From Erythrobacter sp. YT30 (lineage in GTDB: Bacteria; Pseudomonadota; Alphaproteobacteria; Sphingomonadales; Sphingomonadaceae), in the NCBI RefSeq assembly GCF_001542875.1, contig NZ_LMAF01000002.1:891501-955500 (forward strand): a stretch of 64,000 nucleotides of DNA, given 5' to 3'. Made by a program: the position numbers and the translations under genes. The notes beneath the pieces were generated by a model, which had not been told where the DNA came from, ran no database searches, and saw only the letters and a list, made by a program, of their open reading frames with translations. This document shows positions 25,251-35,620 of the stretch, in pieces (within the stretch, counting starts at the first letter, position 1; every line of letters starts with the position of its first letter).

Positions 25251-25284
25251 CGGGCCCCAGGTTATTCAACTTGGGGCCCGTTTT
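25251..25284 (+). terminator. intrinsic terminator of clpA, abutting the next start codon
   Basis: CGGGCCCCAGGTT (25251-25263) pairs with AACTTGGGGCCCG (25268-25280) with one G-U pair, a 4-base loop ATTC and a TTTT run at 25281-25284. The start codon of the S9 peptidase begins at 25286, so the stem occupies the place where its ribosome-binding site should be. Confidence 0.9.
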
Positions 25285-25285
25285 C

Positions 25286-27370
25286 ATGAAGCACACTTTT
25301 CTGGCGTCCGCCGCTGCCGCCTTCTCGCTCACCTTTGCCGCGCAGCCCGCATTGGCTGACGATCATGAGGAAAAGGATCCCGCAGCCGAAGCGCGCACTT
25401 TCAGCGGCGATGACATTTTTGATCTGACCGTCGGCACCGATCCGCAGATCAGCCCCGATGGCAGGCAAATCGCCTATGTCCGGCGCGCCAATGACATAAT
25501 GACCGATGGCGTCAAAAGCACCATCTGGCTGATTGATGTGGCAAGCGGGACGGAAACCCCTCTGGTCGCTGGCGAAGGATCGCATTCCAGCCCGCGCTGG
25601 TCGGACGATGGTTCGAAACTCGCCTACATCTCGACTGCGAGCGGTGGTGGTCCGGAACTGCATGTGCGTTGGATGCGGTCGGGTGCGAGCGCAAACATCA
25701 CAGCGCTTCCCGAAGGACCAAGCGGTGTCACTTGGTCGCCCGATGGCACACAACTCGCTTTCACAGCCCGTGTTCCGGGCAAAGGCCTTGTCCTTGGCGC
25801 AACGCCTGCAAAGCCTGAAGGCGCGGAATGGGGCAAGCCGCTTCAGGTCATCGACAAGGTCACCTACCGCCGTGACGGAGGCAGTTATGTGAAGCCGGGC
25901 ACGGTGCAGCTGTTTGTCGTGAGCGCCAAAGGCGGCGCACCGCGGCAGTTGACCTTTGGCGAATACAGCAATGGCGGCGCGGTCGAATGGTCGCCTGATG
26001 GCTCGAAACTCTATTACAGCGCCAATCGCAGCGAGGATTGGGAGCTGGAGCCGCTGCGCGCGCAGATCTATTCGCTCGATGTGGCAAGCGGCGCAATCGC
26101 CCAGATCACCGATCGGGTGGGGCCCGATTTCGGCGCGCAGGTCTCCCCTGATGGACGGCAGATCGCCTATCTTGGCTTTGACGATGTGGGCAATGCATTC
26201 GACCAAACCAATCTCTACGTTATGAACGCCGATGGCTCTGGTTCGCGCCAGCTTGCGAGCGATCTCGACCGTGGGATTGATGGGATCGAGTGGACCGATA
26301 GCGGCCTTTACGCAAGCTATGAGGATGATGGCGAACATCGCGTCGCGCGGGTTAGCCTCAATGGCAATGTCTCCCCGCTCGCGCCGCGGATTGGCAGCCC
26401 CTATTACGCGCTTCCCTATACGGGCGGGCAATGGTCCGTCAGCGATGGCGGTGCGATTGCGTTCACCACCGCCAGTTCTGTGAGACCGCCTGACATTGGC
26501 GTATCCTCGCGTGGCCGCACGCGGACGCTCACATCGCTCAACGAAGTGAGCCTTGGCGGGAAAGACCTTGGCGAAACGCGAGAGCTTTCTGTGACCGCAG
26601 CCGATGGAACGACTATCCCTGCCTGGATACAGCTTCCGCACGGATATAAAGACGGCGACACCGTTCCAATGATTCTCGAAATGCATGGCGGTCCATACGC
26701 TGCTTATGGTCCGGAATTTTCGGCCGACTACCATCTGTACAACGCCGCCGGATACGCCGTGCTGTTCACCAATCCGGGCGGTTCGACCGGGTATGGCGAA
26801 GCGTTTGCCGACCGGATCGAGGACAATTACCCGATCAGCAATCATGATGAACTGATGACGGCAGTCGATGCGGCCATCGCAGCAGGATATGCCAAAGAGG
26901 ATGACCTCTATGTCACTGGCGGCTCCGGCGGCGGTATCCTTACCGCTTGGGTTGTCGGAAAGACGACCCGGTTCAAGGCCGCAGCCGCGCATAAGCCCGT
27001 CATCAACTGGGTGAGCCAAGCGCTTATGGCGGACGGTGTTCCCTTCTTCGGGCGCTATTGGATGGGCGGTCAGCCTTGGGAACGGCCAGACCATTACTGG
27101 GAGCGCGGTCCGCTTTCGATCGTCAACAATGTGACCACGCCAACGCTGGTTCTGGTTGGCGCAGATGATTACCGCACACCGCGCAGCGAGGCGGAGCAAT
27201 TCTATGGCGCGCTGAAACTGGTGGGCGTGGATACGGCGCTCGTCGTGACGCCTGATTCCAGCCACAACAACCTTAGCCAAACGCCCAGCCAGCAAGCCGC
27301 TCGTACGGCGAGCGTGATTGCGTGGTTCGACAGGTACCGCAAAGGCGAAGAGGCAAGCGCCGAGGATTGA
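25286..27370 (+). CDS. S9 family prolyl oligopeptidase-like aminopeptidase, exported
   Basis: A 694-residue periplasmic peptidase of the acylaminoacyl/dipeptidyl peptidase group. It has a Sec signal peptide (MKHTFLASAAAAFSLTFAAQPALA), an N-terminal beta-propeller made of TolB/WD40-like repeats (ISPDGRQIAYVRR, WSPDGTQLAFTA, WSPDGSKLYYSA, VSPDGRQIAYLG), and a C-terminal alpha/beta hydrolase with the catalytic Ser in TGGSGGGILT, Asp in VGADDYRTP and His in DSSHNN. It removes N-terminal residues from short peptides. The start is the ATG at 25286, two bases after the T-run of the clpA terminator. No Shine-Dalgarno is visible outside the stem, which is odd. A TTG at 25271 inside the stem is less likely. 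Confidence 0.92.
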   Translation: MKHTFLASAAAAFSLTFAAQPALADDHEEKDPAAEARTFSGDDIFDLTVGTDPQISPDGRQIAYVRRANDIMTDGVKSTIWLIDVASGTETPLVAGEGSHSSPRWSDDGSKLAYISTASGGGPELHVRWMRSGASANITALPEGPSGVTWSPDGTQLAFTARVPGKGLVLGATPAKPEGAEWGKPLQVIDKVTYRRDGGSYVKPGTVQLFVVSAKGGAPRQLTFGEYSNGGAVEWSPDGSKLYYSANRSEDWELEPLRAQIYSLDVASGAIAQITDRVGPDFGAQVSPDGRQIAYLGFDDVGNAFDQTNLYVMNADGSGSRQLASDLDRGIDGIEWTDSGLYASYEDDGEHRVARVSLNGNVSPLAPRIGSPYYALPYTGGQWSVSDGGAIAFTTASSVRPPDIGVSSRGRTRTLTSLNEVSLGGKDLGETRELSVTAADGTTIPAWIQLPHGYKDGDTVPMILEMHGGPYAAYGPEFSADYHLYNAAGYAVLFTNPGGSTGYGEAFADRIEDNYPISNHDELMTAVDAAIAAGYAKEDDLYVTGGSGGGILTAWVVGKTTRFKAAAAHKPVINWVSQALMADGVPFFGRYWMGGQPWERPDHYWERGPLSIVNNVTTPTLVLVGADDYRTPRSEAEQFYGALKLVGVDTALVVTPDSSHNNLSQTPSQQAARTASVIAWFDRYRKGEEASAED

Positions 27371-27409
27371 TTTGGGAACGGGCGCGCGGGGCCAACGGTT
27401 GAACAACCG

Positions 27410-28441
27410 ATGAGCGCGCCCTTTTCCTGGATCCGGCCCGAACCGTGGGGCGTCCATATTGTCCCTGCCGATGTCTGGATTGATCCTGGCCGCGCGGTGG
27501 ACAAGGCATTGGTCACGCATGGCCATGCCGATCACGCGCGCGGTGGGCACGGCGAAACGGTGGCAACGCCCGAAACGCTTGCCATCATGGAGCTGAGATA
27601 CCGCACCGGCGCCGAGGATGACGCTGGCGACATTCCGCACAAGGCCATCCCGGTTGCATATGGCGAAACCATCCGGCTCGGCGGGGGCGTCGATGCGACC
27701 TACATCCCGGCAGGCCACGTTTTAGGCTCAGCGCAAATCCTTCTGGAGCATGCTGGCGAGCGGGTTGTCATCACGGGCGATTACAAACGGCGCGCCGATC
27801 CAACATGCGCTCCGTTTGAGGTAACGCCGTGCGATATCTTTATCACCGAGGCGACCTTTGGCCTCCCCGTGTTCACTCATCCTCCGATTGAGGAGGAGAT
27901 GGGAAAATTGCTCGCGGCGCTCTCAACCAACCCTGAGGCATGCGTTCTTGTGGGTGCTTATGCGCTCGGAAAAGCGCAGCGGGTGATTGCTGAATTGCGG
28001 CTCGCCGGTCATCACGATCCGATATATCTGCATGGCGCAATGGAGAAGATGTGCCGCCTCTATGAAGAGCACGGAGTTGATCTGGGCGACCTGCGTCTCG
28101 TCAGCGATCACACTAAGGACGATATGCGAGGGGCCATCATCATCGCTCCTCCATCTGCGCTGAATGATCGCTGGTCGCGGCGTCTGCCCGATCCGATCAC
28201 CGCCATGGCTTCCGGATGGATGCGTGTGCGCGGGCGCGCACGCCAGCGCGGGGTCGAATTGCCGCTGGTCATCTCGGACCATGCGGACTGGAATGAACTC
28301 ACGCAGACAATCGAAGAAGTGAATCCAGCCGAGACTTGGATCACCCATGGCCGCGAAGAGGCGCTGCTCCGGTGGTGCGAGCTTGGCCAGCGCAAGGCCC
28401 GCGCGTTGGCCTTAGTCGGACGCGAGGATGAGGATGAGTGA
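27410..28441 (+). CDS. ligase-associated DNA exonuclease (metallo-beta-lactamase fold)
   Basis: A 343-residue MBL/beta-CASP-like nuclease of the ligase-associated exonuclease family (Exo component of the Lhr-Core/MPE/Exo/LIG repair cluster). The metal motif HGHADH lies at 37-42, with YIPAGHVLGSAQI, VITGDYKRR and a late ISDHADW completing the site. These enzymes are manganese-dependent DNases described from Pseudomonas clusters; activity here is inferred. The gene is 28 bases upstream of an ATP-dependent ligase, as in the cluster. The Lhr-Core helicase and the phosphoesterase that normally complete it do not follow. Confidence 0.9.
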   Translation: MSAPFSWIRPEPWGVHIVPADVWIDPGRAVDKALVTHGHADHARGGHGETVATPETLAIMELRYRTGAEDDAGDIPHKAIPVAYGETIRLGGGVDATYIPAGHVLGSAQILLEHAGERVVITGDYKRRADPTCAPFEVTPCDIFITEATFGLPVFTHPPIEEEMGKLLAALSTNPEACVLVGAYALGKAQRVIAELRLAGHHDPIYLHGAMEKMCRLYEEHGVDLGDLRLVSDHTKDDMRGAIIIAPPSALNDRWSRRLPDPITAMASGWMRVRGRARQRGVELPLVISDHADWNELTQTIEEVNPAETWITHGREEALLRWCELGQRKARALALVGREDEDE

Positions 28442-28469
28442 CGCGTTCTCTGGCTGCAGGCACGGATAG

Positions 28470-30095
28470 ATGAAAGCCTTCGCAACCTTGCTCGATACGC
28501 TGGTCTACACCACCAGCCGTAATCGCAAGCTCGCGCTTATTGCCGAGTATCTCCGCAATGCGCCCGATCCTGATCGTGGATGGGCCTTGGGAGCGCTCAC
28601 AGGAGAGCTCGATTTCCCCGCGGTGAAGAGCTCTACCATCCGCAATTTGATGAAGGGTCGGGTGGACCCTGTCTTGTGGACATTGAGCCGGGATTTCGTT
28701 GGCGATACGGCAGAGACGGCTAGCCTGCTTTGGCCAAGTACTGATCTGGAAAATAACGATTTTCTTACACTTACGCAGACCGTGGAGACGCTATCCAGTC
28801 TCACGCGTGTGAACGCTCACAAAGAAATGCCAAAGCTGCTTGACAGGCTCGATGCCAATGGCCGATTTGCGCTTATCAAATTGGCCACGGGTGGGATGCG
28901 GATCGGTGTTTCAGCCCGACTTGCCAAGACCGCGTTTGCGAAGGCCTTTGATGTGTCGCTCGACGATGTCGAGGAGTATTGGCACGCCATTGATCCGCCC
29001 TATGCAGAGCTCTTTCAATGGGCCGCCGAAGGAGGCGACCCGCCCGATATTGAGGGGCGTCCAAGGTTCCGTCCCTTCATGCTCGCGCACCCTCTCGAAG
29101 ACACCAGGGTCGACCTTTCCGACTATGCAGCCGAATGGAAATGGGATGGCATCCGGGTGCAATTGTGCCGGGTGACGGATGCGAATGGCGAAGCGGAAAC
29201 ACGGCTCTATTCGCGATCGGGCGATGATATCTCTGCAACCTTTCCCGAGCTTCTTGATGTGCTGCCGATGGATGCAGTTCTTGATGGCGAGCTGCTTGTG
29301 CGAGGGTCTACCCAAGGCGGCGAAGCAGGGTCAGATAAACAGGGCGGGGCTGCGAGCTTCAACGCTCTTCAACAAAGGCTGGGCCGCAAGACGGTCTCCA
29401 AGAAAATGCTCGCCGAGGCGCCTGCCTTTGTCCGTCTCTACGATGCGCTCCTTATCGAAAGCGAGGACCTGCGCGAACATGGATGGGAGAAACGACGCGG
29501 GCATCTGGAAAATCTGGTAGAGCGTCTCCCCGATAGCCATTTCGATCTTTCCGCTGTGGTTGAAGCGCGCGATTTCGATCACCTTGCCGAGATCCGCGAG
29601 ACCGCCCGCGATGAAGCGATTGAGGGGCTGATGCTCAAGCGCCGCGATGCGCCTTACATAGCTGGGCGCAAGGTTGGCCTTTGGTACAAATGGAAACGCG
29701 ATCCGCTGCTGATCGATTGCGTGCTGATGTATGCGCAGCGTGGCAGCGGTAAGCGATCGAGCTTCTATTCCGACTACACCTTTGGCTGCTGGGCTGGAGA
29801 CCCGGATCAGGGCGCGGAATTGCTCCCCGTGGGAAAAGCCTATTCTGGCTTTACCGATGCCGAGCTCAAAAAGCTTGATAGGTTGGTTCGCCAGACAACG
29901 CTCAACCGCTTTGGACCCGTGCGCGAAGTGGAGAGAACTCTGGTGTTCGAAGTGGCATTCGACAGCGTCCATACTTCCAAACGTCACAAGTCAGGCCTCG
30001 CCATGCGCTTTCCGCGCATCCATCGCATTCGCTGGGACAAACCCGTGCACGAAGCGGATCGGATTGACGCATTGAAAGCGCTGGTCCCCGACTGA
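28470..30095 (+). CDS. ATP-dependent DNA ligase of the Exo/LIG repair cluster
   Basis: A 541-residue ligase. The N-terminal domain (1-200) resembles the DNA-binding domain of archaeal/eukaryal ligase I. The nucleotidyltransferase domain has the adenylated lysine K224 in WKWDGIRVQ (KxDG motif), then RLYSRSGDDIS, LDGELLV, and GLMLKRRDAPYIAGRKVGLWYKWKRDP. The OB domain ends with HKSGLAMRFPRIHRIRWDKP. This matches the bacterial cluster ligase (TIGR04120-type), not the NHEJ ligase LigD, which has extra polymerase and nuclease domains. It follows the exonuclease by 28 bases. It probably seals breaks during an accessory repair process. Confidence 0.92.
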   Translation: MKAFATLLDTLVYTTSRNRKLALIAEYLRNAPDPDRGWALGALTGELDFPAVKSSTIRNLMKGRVDPVLWTLSRDFVGDTAETASLLWPSTDLENNDFLTLTQTVETLSSLTRVNAHKEMPKLLDRLDANGRFALIKLATGGMRIGVSARLAKTAFAKAFDVSLDDVEEYWHAIDPPYAELFQWAAEGGDPPDIEGRPRFRPFMLAHPLEDTRVDLSDYAAEWKWDGIRVQLCRVTDANGEAETRLYSRSGDDISATFPELLDVLPMDAVLDGELLVRGSTQGGEAGSDKQGGAASFNALQQRLGRKTVSKKMLAEAPAFVRLYDALLIESEDLREHGWEKRRGHLENLVERLPDSHFDLSAVVEARDFDHLAEIRETARDEAIEGLMLKRRDAPYIAGRKVGLWYKWKRDPLLIDCVLMYAQRGSGKRSSFYSDYTFGCWAGDPDQGAELLPVGKAYSGFTDAELKKLDRLVRQTTLNRFGPVREVERTLVFEVAFDSVHTSKRHKSGLAMRFPRIHRIRWDKPVHEADRIDALKALVPD

Positions 30096-30160
30096 GTGTC
30101 GCATATAAGTTGCAAATCAAAACTTTCCTGTTATGTCTTGAGCGAACGGGAGAACCAATC

Positions 30161-30673
30161 ATGAATGCCAAAGACCTACTCGTCCCAACCCAGCGCCAAA
30201 TGCTCGGCACGCTGAAAGGTTTGCTCGCCAAGGCTGCGGCCGATCCGCGCGGCGATGCCCTGCTCTCAGCGCGGCTTGCCGAAGACATGCACCCGCTCAG
30301 TGTTCAAGTCCGCTTCCTCTGCAATATGGTTGGCGAAGCGATGGCGCGCATTGCGGGGATCGAATTCACTTCAAGCGAGGATGACCCCGCAACAATTGCC
30401 GCAGCGCAGGCCCGCGTGGATGAAACGCTCATGCAATTGGCGGAATGGGAAAACTTCAAATTTGTCGCCGATGATGCGGCTATTGAACTCGCAATTCCCA
30501 ACGGGATGACGTTCGATATGACGGCGGCGGAATATGTGCGCGACTGGTCTGTGCCGCAATTCTACTTTCATACGATGGCAGCCTATTCGATCCTGCGCAA
30601 AGAAGGCATCGAAGTCGGCAAAGCAGATTTCGTACCGTATATGATGCGATACATCAGGGCGCCCGCTAGCTGA
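30161..30673 (+). CDS. DUF1993 domain protein
   Basis: A 170-residue protein. Visible text such as LSARLAEDMHPLSVQVRFLCNMVGEAMARIAG and FYFHTMAAYSILRKEGIEVGKADFV is characteristic of DUF1993, a DinB-like helical-bundle family of unknown function. Some His and Asp/Glu residues could bind metal (HPLS, FHTMAAY). The ATG at 30161 is preceded by GGGAGA, 9 bases away. It lies 65 bases after the ligase stop on the same strand, but there is no evidence that it takes part in repair. Confidence 0.82.
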   Translation: MNAKDLLVPTQRQMLGTLKGLLAKAAADPRGDALLSARLAEDMHPLSVQVRFLCNMVGEAMARIAGIEFTSSEDDPATIAAAQARVDETLMQLAEWENFKFVADDAAIELAIPNGMTFDMTAAEYVRDWSVPQFYFHTMAAYSILRKEGIEVGKADFVPYMMRYIRAPAS

Positions 30674-30877
30674 AGAGGCGCTTTCCTACTTCTGTAACCG
30701 CCGCCATGCTTCGCGCGGCTCTTTCTGATCGTTAGCCCTCAAACACGTTGCAAAAAACTCAGTTCTTTTTGCAGAACGCAATCACGCGGGCTGGAAAAGG
30801 CTGCTGCCCCCCTGTCCGTCACCCAGCTCACAATGCAGCTTTATCATTGTTTTTCAAAACTTTGTGATGAGTAGCTT

Positions 30878-30906
30878 AAGGTGACAGGGTGTCACCTTTG
30901 TCACCC
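30878..30906. repeat. 9-bp inverted repeat plus a third half-site between convergent genes
   Basis: AAGGTGACA (30878-30886) and TGTCACCTT (30890-30898) are perfect complements around GGG, and TGTCACCC follows at 30899-30906. It lies in the 252-base gap between two convergent genes. There is no clear T-run; a bidirectional terminator or a protein site are both possible. Confidence 0.5.
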
Positions 30907-30925
30907 TAAAAGCGCAAGCGGCAAG

Positions 30926-31501
30926 TCAGCCCATGGCCTCGGAAACCGCCTCAGCATGGTGCTTGGCGTTCTCTGCATAATGCGCGGTACCGATTTTCAT
31001 GCCTGCAATCGCAGCATCGCTTAAGTCTTTGAGCTTTTTGGCAGGACGGCCCGCCCACAGTTCGCGCTCACCCATCACCTTGCGCTCTGTAAGCATGGCG
31101 CCGGCGGCCAGCATCGCGTCGGAACCGATCACCGACTTGTTCATCGCTATCGCACCAAGGCCGACAAAGCCTCGATCATGGATCGTGCAGCCATGAACCA
31201 TCGCCATATGTCCGATGAGCACGTCGTCCCCGATAATCAGCGGGCAACCATCAGGATCGTTGGGGCGTGGGGGATCGCAGTGAAGGACGCTGCCATCTTG
31301 CACGTTGGTCCGCTCTCCAATGCGGATTTTGAAGACATCGGCGCGCACCACGCAATTATACCAGATCGAGCTGCCAGCCCCGATCTCGACATCACCAATG
31401 ATCGAACAGCCCGGCGCGATAAAAGCGGTGTCGTCAATCTTGGGCGACTTGCCGTGGATCGGGATGATATGCACGCCGGGAAAACGTGGATCGCTGGTCA
31501 T
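30926..31501 (-). CDS. gamma-class carbonic anhydrase family protein
   Basis: A 191-residue left-handed beta-helix protein with hexapeptide repeats (IGDVEIGAGSSIWYNCVVRADVFKIRIGERTNVQDGSVLH, then IIGDDVLIGHMAMVHGC). The zinc-ligand positions of the gamma-carbonic anhydrase/YrdA family are visible as HCDPP, GHMAMVHGC. Whether it hydrates CO2 is not settled for this subfamily. Its ATG overlaps the stop of the upstream acetyltransferase by 4 bases, and it is the last gene of the hemB operon. A pair of convergent genes and an inverted repeat lie downstream. Confidence 0.88.
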   Translation of the reverse strand: MTSDPRFPGVHIIPIHGKSPKIDDTAFIAPGCSIIGDVEIGAGSSIWYNCVVRADVFKIRIGERTNVQDGSVLHCDPPRPNDPDGCPLIIGDDVLIGHMAMVHGCTIHDRGFVGLGAIAMNKSVIGSDAMLAAGAMLTERKVMGERELWAGRPAKKLKDLSDAAIAGMKIGTAHYAENAKHHAEAVSEAMG

Positions 31502-32047
31502 TTGTGTTGCTCCCACTGACTTGGGGTTAGCGAATATTGGATCGTCGGATTGTCTTCTGGATCAAAAGCAGGATCGGTAAAATCGAGATCAGGCCGCCTT
31601 TCCATGCCAAGCTTTTCCATCAGCTTCCAGCTGCCGACATTGCGCTCGCTGGTCAATGCGACAAGATACGGGGCGCCAATCTCGTCAATCGCCCAGTCAA
31701 TAACGCTGCGCATAGCCTCTTCGGCGAAGCCCTGACGCCATTTGGTCTCTCGCACCAGCCAGCCGATTTCGTGATCGCCCTGATTGCTGGCGTTGGGATT
31801 GTCGACGCGTTTCACACCGCAATTGGCGACAAGTTCGCCGGTGCTGCGCTCCCAGCCAAGCATGAACCCAAAGCCATCGGCCTCCCACGCTTGCCGCGTT
31901 TTCTCATGCTTTTCGGCCAGTTCTTCGCGGGTCTTCACCCCGCCAAGCCGCTCCATGGTGGCAGGCGTGTTGAGACCTTCGAAATGCGCATCGAGATCAC
32001 CTTCGCCGATTTTGCAAAGATCGAGCCGCCTGGTCTGGAGGATGATC

Positions 32048-32055
<8 letters not shown>
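31498..32055 (-). CDS. GNAT family acetyltransferase (first of two paralogues)
   Basis: A 185-residue acetyltransferase of the RimJ/RimL-like Acetyltransf_3 type. It opens with MREIILQTRRLDL and includes HEIGWLVRETKWRQGFAEEAMRSVIDWAIDEIGAPYLVALTSERNVGSWKLMEKLGME, with the acetyl-CoA-binding Q/R-x-x-G/A segment. The ATG at 32055 overlaps the preceding GNAT stop by 8 bases (ATGCGTGA) and its own stop overlaps the carbonic-anhydrase-like gene by 4. The substrate, perhaps a protein N-terminus or small amine, is unknown. It is clearly related to its neighbour, so local duplication is likely. Confidence 0.88.
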
Positions 32056-33629
<1,574 letters not shown>

Positions 33630-33673
33630 TTATGCGCAATCGAAGTCGGTATTTGGCAAAGTCGCCGCTCGGT

Positions 33674-35296
33674 TCAATCCACGCGCTTTGTGGAGTTGAT
33701 CTTTTCAATCTCGCGCGCTGGCTCTTCGACTTGCTCAACCTTCGGTGTGAGATCTTCCAGCGCAGCGCCGGGCTCAACCAGTTTCAGTGTGGTCAATTGT
33801 TCTTTGAACTTGAGCAATTCCACCCCTGAAAGCGCGGCGCGTGTTACATATCGAACGCTCGCCGGGTTCACAGCACGGCCATTCCGGTACATCTCAAAGT
33901 GCAAGTGGGGGCCGGTGGAAAGTCCGGTCGAACCGACATATCCGATGACTTGTCCGCGCCGAACCTGCTCCCCGCGGCGCACAGCCATCCGGCTCATATG
34001 GCACGAACGCGTCTCCAAGCCGCCTCCATGGTTCACCCGAACCGCAATACCGCAGCCACCCATCCGGCCAGCGCCAACGACACGGCCATCGCTTACAGCG
34101 ACAATAGGTGTTCCGCTGCGCGCTCGGTAATCTTGCCCGGCATGCATTCGGCGGTAACCAAGGATCGGGTGGCGGCGCATGCCGTAGCGGGATGAGATTG
34201 GCCCGTTCACTGGTTGAATCAATCCGCGGCGCTGTTCTCCCACACCAGATGCTTCAAAGAATTGCCCCTTCTCGCCCCAGCGCATCAATTGCGTGCGCGG
34301 TTTTCCATCCCTGTCGACGCCAGCATAGAGCAATTTACCCGCTTGGCGTTCGCCCGTCTCCGCGCGGCGATAAGAAAGTATAATGTCAAAGGTATCGCTT
34401 TCGCGGACCTCGCGATCAAGGTCGATTTGATTGTCGAGCGTGCGCAGATATTCCTGGACCACGCTTGCTGGCACACCGGCCGCTCGCATCGAACGGTATA
34501 GGCTAGAGCCAACTTCGCCGCGCACCCTGAGCGGAGTATCATCGACACGGATGAAATTGCGAACGAGTGAGAGACTTCCACCCTGCCCGGTCTCGGGATC
34601 GGCTCCGTTTCGAGCAACTTTAAGCTCAAGATCAAAACGAGCGCGGAATTTGAGAACATCGAGCGGCCGGGCAGCACCGGGTGCAGGACGGCGCCCAAGG
34701 ATTAAGTCCATCTGCGTGCCCGGTTCGATTTCGGAAAGGGACATCGCCCCGCCGACAAGCGCACTCACATCGCCAATGTCGGATGCTGATACACCCGCGC
34801 GGCGCAACATGCGCGAAAAGCTATCGTCTTCGGCCAAGGTCGCCATCAATTCAATCTGTGGACGTTCAGGAGCGCTTTTCAGTGGTTTCACAAAAGCAGT
34901 GGGACCCATTCGCCGGCCGCTATCTCCGCCGAGGGCAAGCGGCATGATCATCTGACTTCGCAGCTCGCCATGGACATCGGGTGTGTCGGGCATCGCTGCG
35001 CTCGCGCTCGCCGTCGACATGTCGGGCCATAGCGCAAGAGCGAGCGCCCCAAGGCCAAGCATTGTCAGCATTCCGCGGAACCAATGGAGAGAGCCGATAT
35101 TTTCAGCAAGGTCGGGCGCTAGATCAATATGTGCTAGGCGATCGCTCAAAGCGCTGCGATACCTATCAAAGCGTCCCGCAAAACCGGATCGCTTGGGCTC
35201 TCGCGTAATACGAAATACCCTATGCCCAGCACGCGAAAATGGCCCTTCGTCGGAGGGAAAATCCGAGCTTGAAGCAGTTTCTCCATATGCTGACAT
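33674..35296 (-). CDS. M23 family peptidoglycan endopeptidase, membrane-anchored
   Basis: A 540-residue inner-membrane protein: a basic cytoplasmic segment (about 1-75), one membrane helix (LTMLGLGALALALW), a periplasmic region with LysM/OapA-like content, and a C-terminal M23 domain. The zinc ligands are intact: MHAGQD (HxxxD) and HLHFEMYR (HxH). Overall layout matches MepM-type DD-endopeptidases. The ATG at 35296 is chosen; a TTG at 35326 is the alternative, and neither has a strong ribosome-binding site. It is followed at 33.6 kb by hemB on the same strand, with 71 bases between. It is divergent from the SUV3-like helicase. Confidence 0.9.
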   Translation of the reverse strand: MSAYGETASSSDFPSDEGPFSRAGHRVFRITREPKRSGFAGRFDRYRSALSDRLAHIDLAPDLAENIGSLHWFRGMLTMLGLGALALALWPDMSTASASAAMPDTPDVHGELRSQMIMPLALGGDSGRRMGPTAFVKPLKSAPERPQIELMATLAEDDSFSRMLRRAGVSASDIGDVSALVGGAMSLSEIEPGTQMDLILGRRPAPGAARPLDVLKFRARFDLELKVARNGADPETGQGGSLSLVRNFIRVDDTPLRVRGEVGSSLYRSMRAAGVPASVVQEYLRTLDNQIDLDREVRESDTFDIILSYRRAETGERQAGKLLYAGVDRDGKPRTQLMRWGEKGQFFEASGVGEQRRGLIQPVNGPISSRYGMRRHPILGYRRMHAGQDYRARSGTPIVAVSDGRVVGAGRMGGCGIAVRVNHGGGLETRSCHMSRMAVRRGEQVRRGQVIGYVGSTGLSTGPHLHFEMYRNGRAVNPASVRYVTRAALSGVELLKFKEQLTTLKLVEPGAALEDLTPKVEQVEEPAREIEKINSTKRVD

Positions 35297-35620
35297 ACAG
35301 TCATCAATGGCGCGTGCGTGATCCAATGCGAGCTTTCCCCAGCCTTCTTTTGCGCTCCTGCTTCAAGTGCCGGAGCATGGTTCAATCACTGAACGTCCCG
35401 AATTCTGTGCCTGAACTAGGTAAATGTGAACTTAACGGACAGCCTGTGCGGCAATGCGAAGCGATAAGGTGTTTCCCTTATAAGATGCAATCAAGAGAAA
35501 TTGAGATCTCACCAAGTTCCTCGGCTCGGTTTTCGTCTGGATTCGAGTGTGTTGAGGGCAAACCGCTTCGCCCGCCTTGCCCTGTCGATCCTCACCTGAC
35601 AGTAAGGTTACCGGTTTTAT
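35297..35620. promoter_or_regulatory. divergent intergenic region, M23 peptidase / SUV3-like helicase
   Basis: This 324-base gap has no coding frame I can support. It should hold promoters for both divergent genes. One inverted repeat is visible, ATAAGG (35464-35469) and CCTTAT (35476-35481) around TGTTTC. I see no clear sigma-70 boxes. Confidence 0.5.

Noticed and set aside
25262-27718. Very long minus-strand frame across the S9 peptidase and exonuclease genes
   Set aside because: It is the shadow of high-G+C plus-strand coding sequence; the plus-strand genes carry clear catalytic motifs and a signal peptide.
28470-30095. Calling the ligase a LigD (NHEJ) ligase
   Set aside because: It has only ligase domains, no polymerase or phosphoesterase domains and no Ku gene nearby; its neighbour is the ligase-associated exonuclease.
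30674-30925. Small RNA or tRNA gene in the gap between DUF1993 and the carbonic-anhydrase-like gene
   Set aside because: No cloverleaf or recognisable RNA pattern; only the inverted repeat at 30878 stands out.
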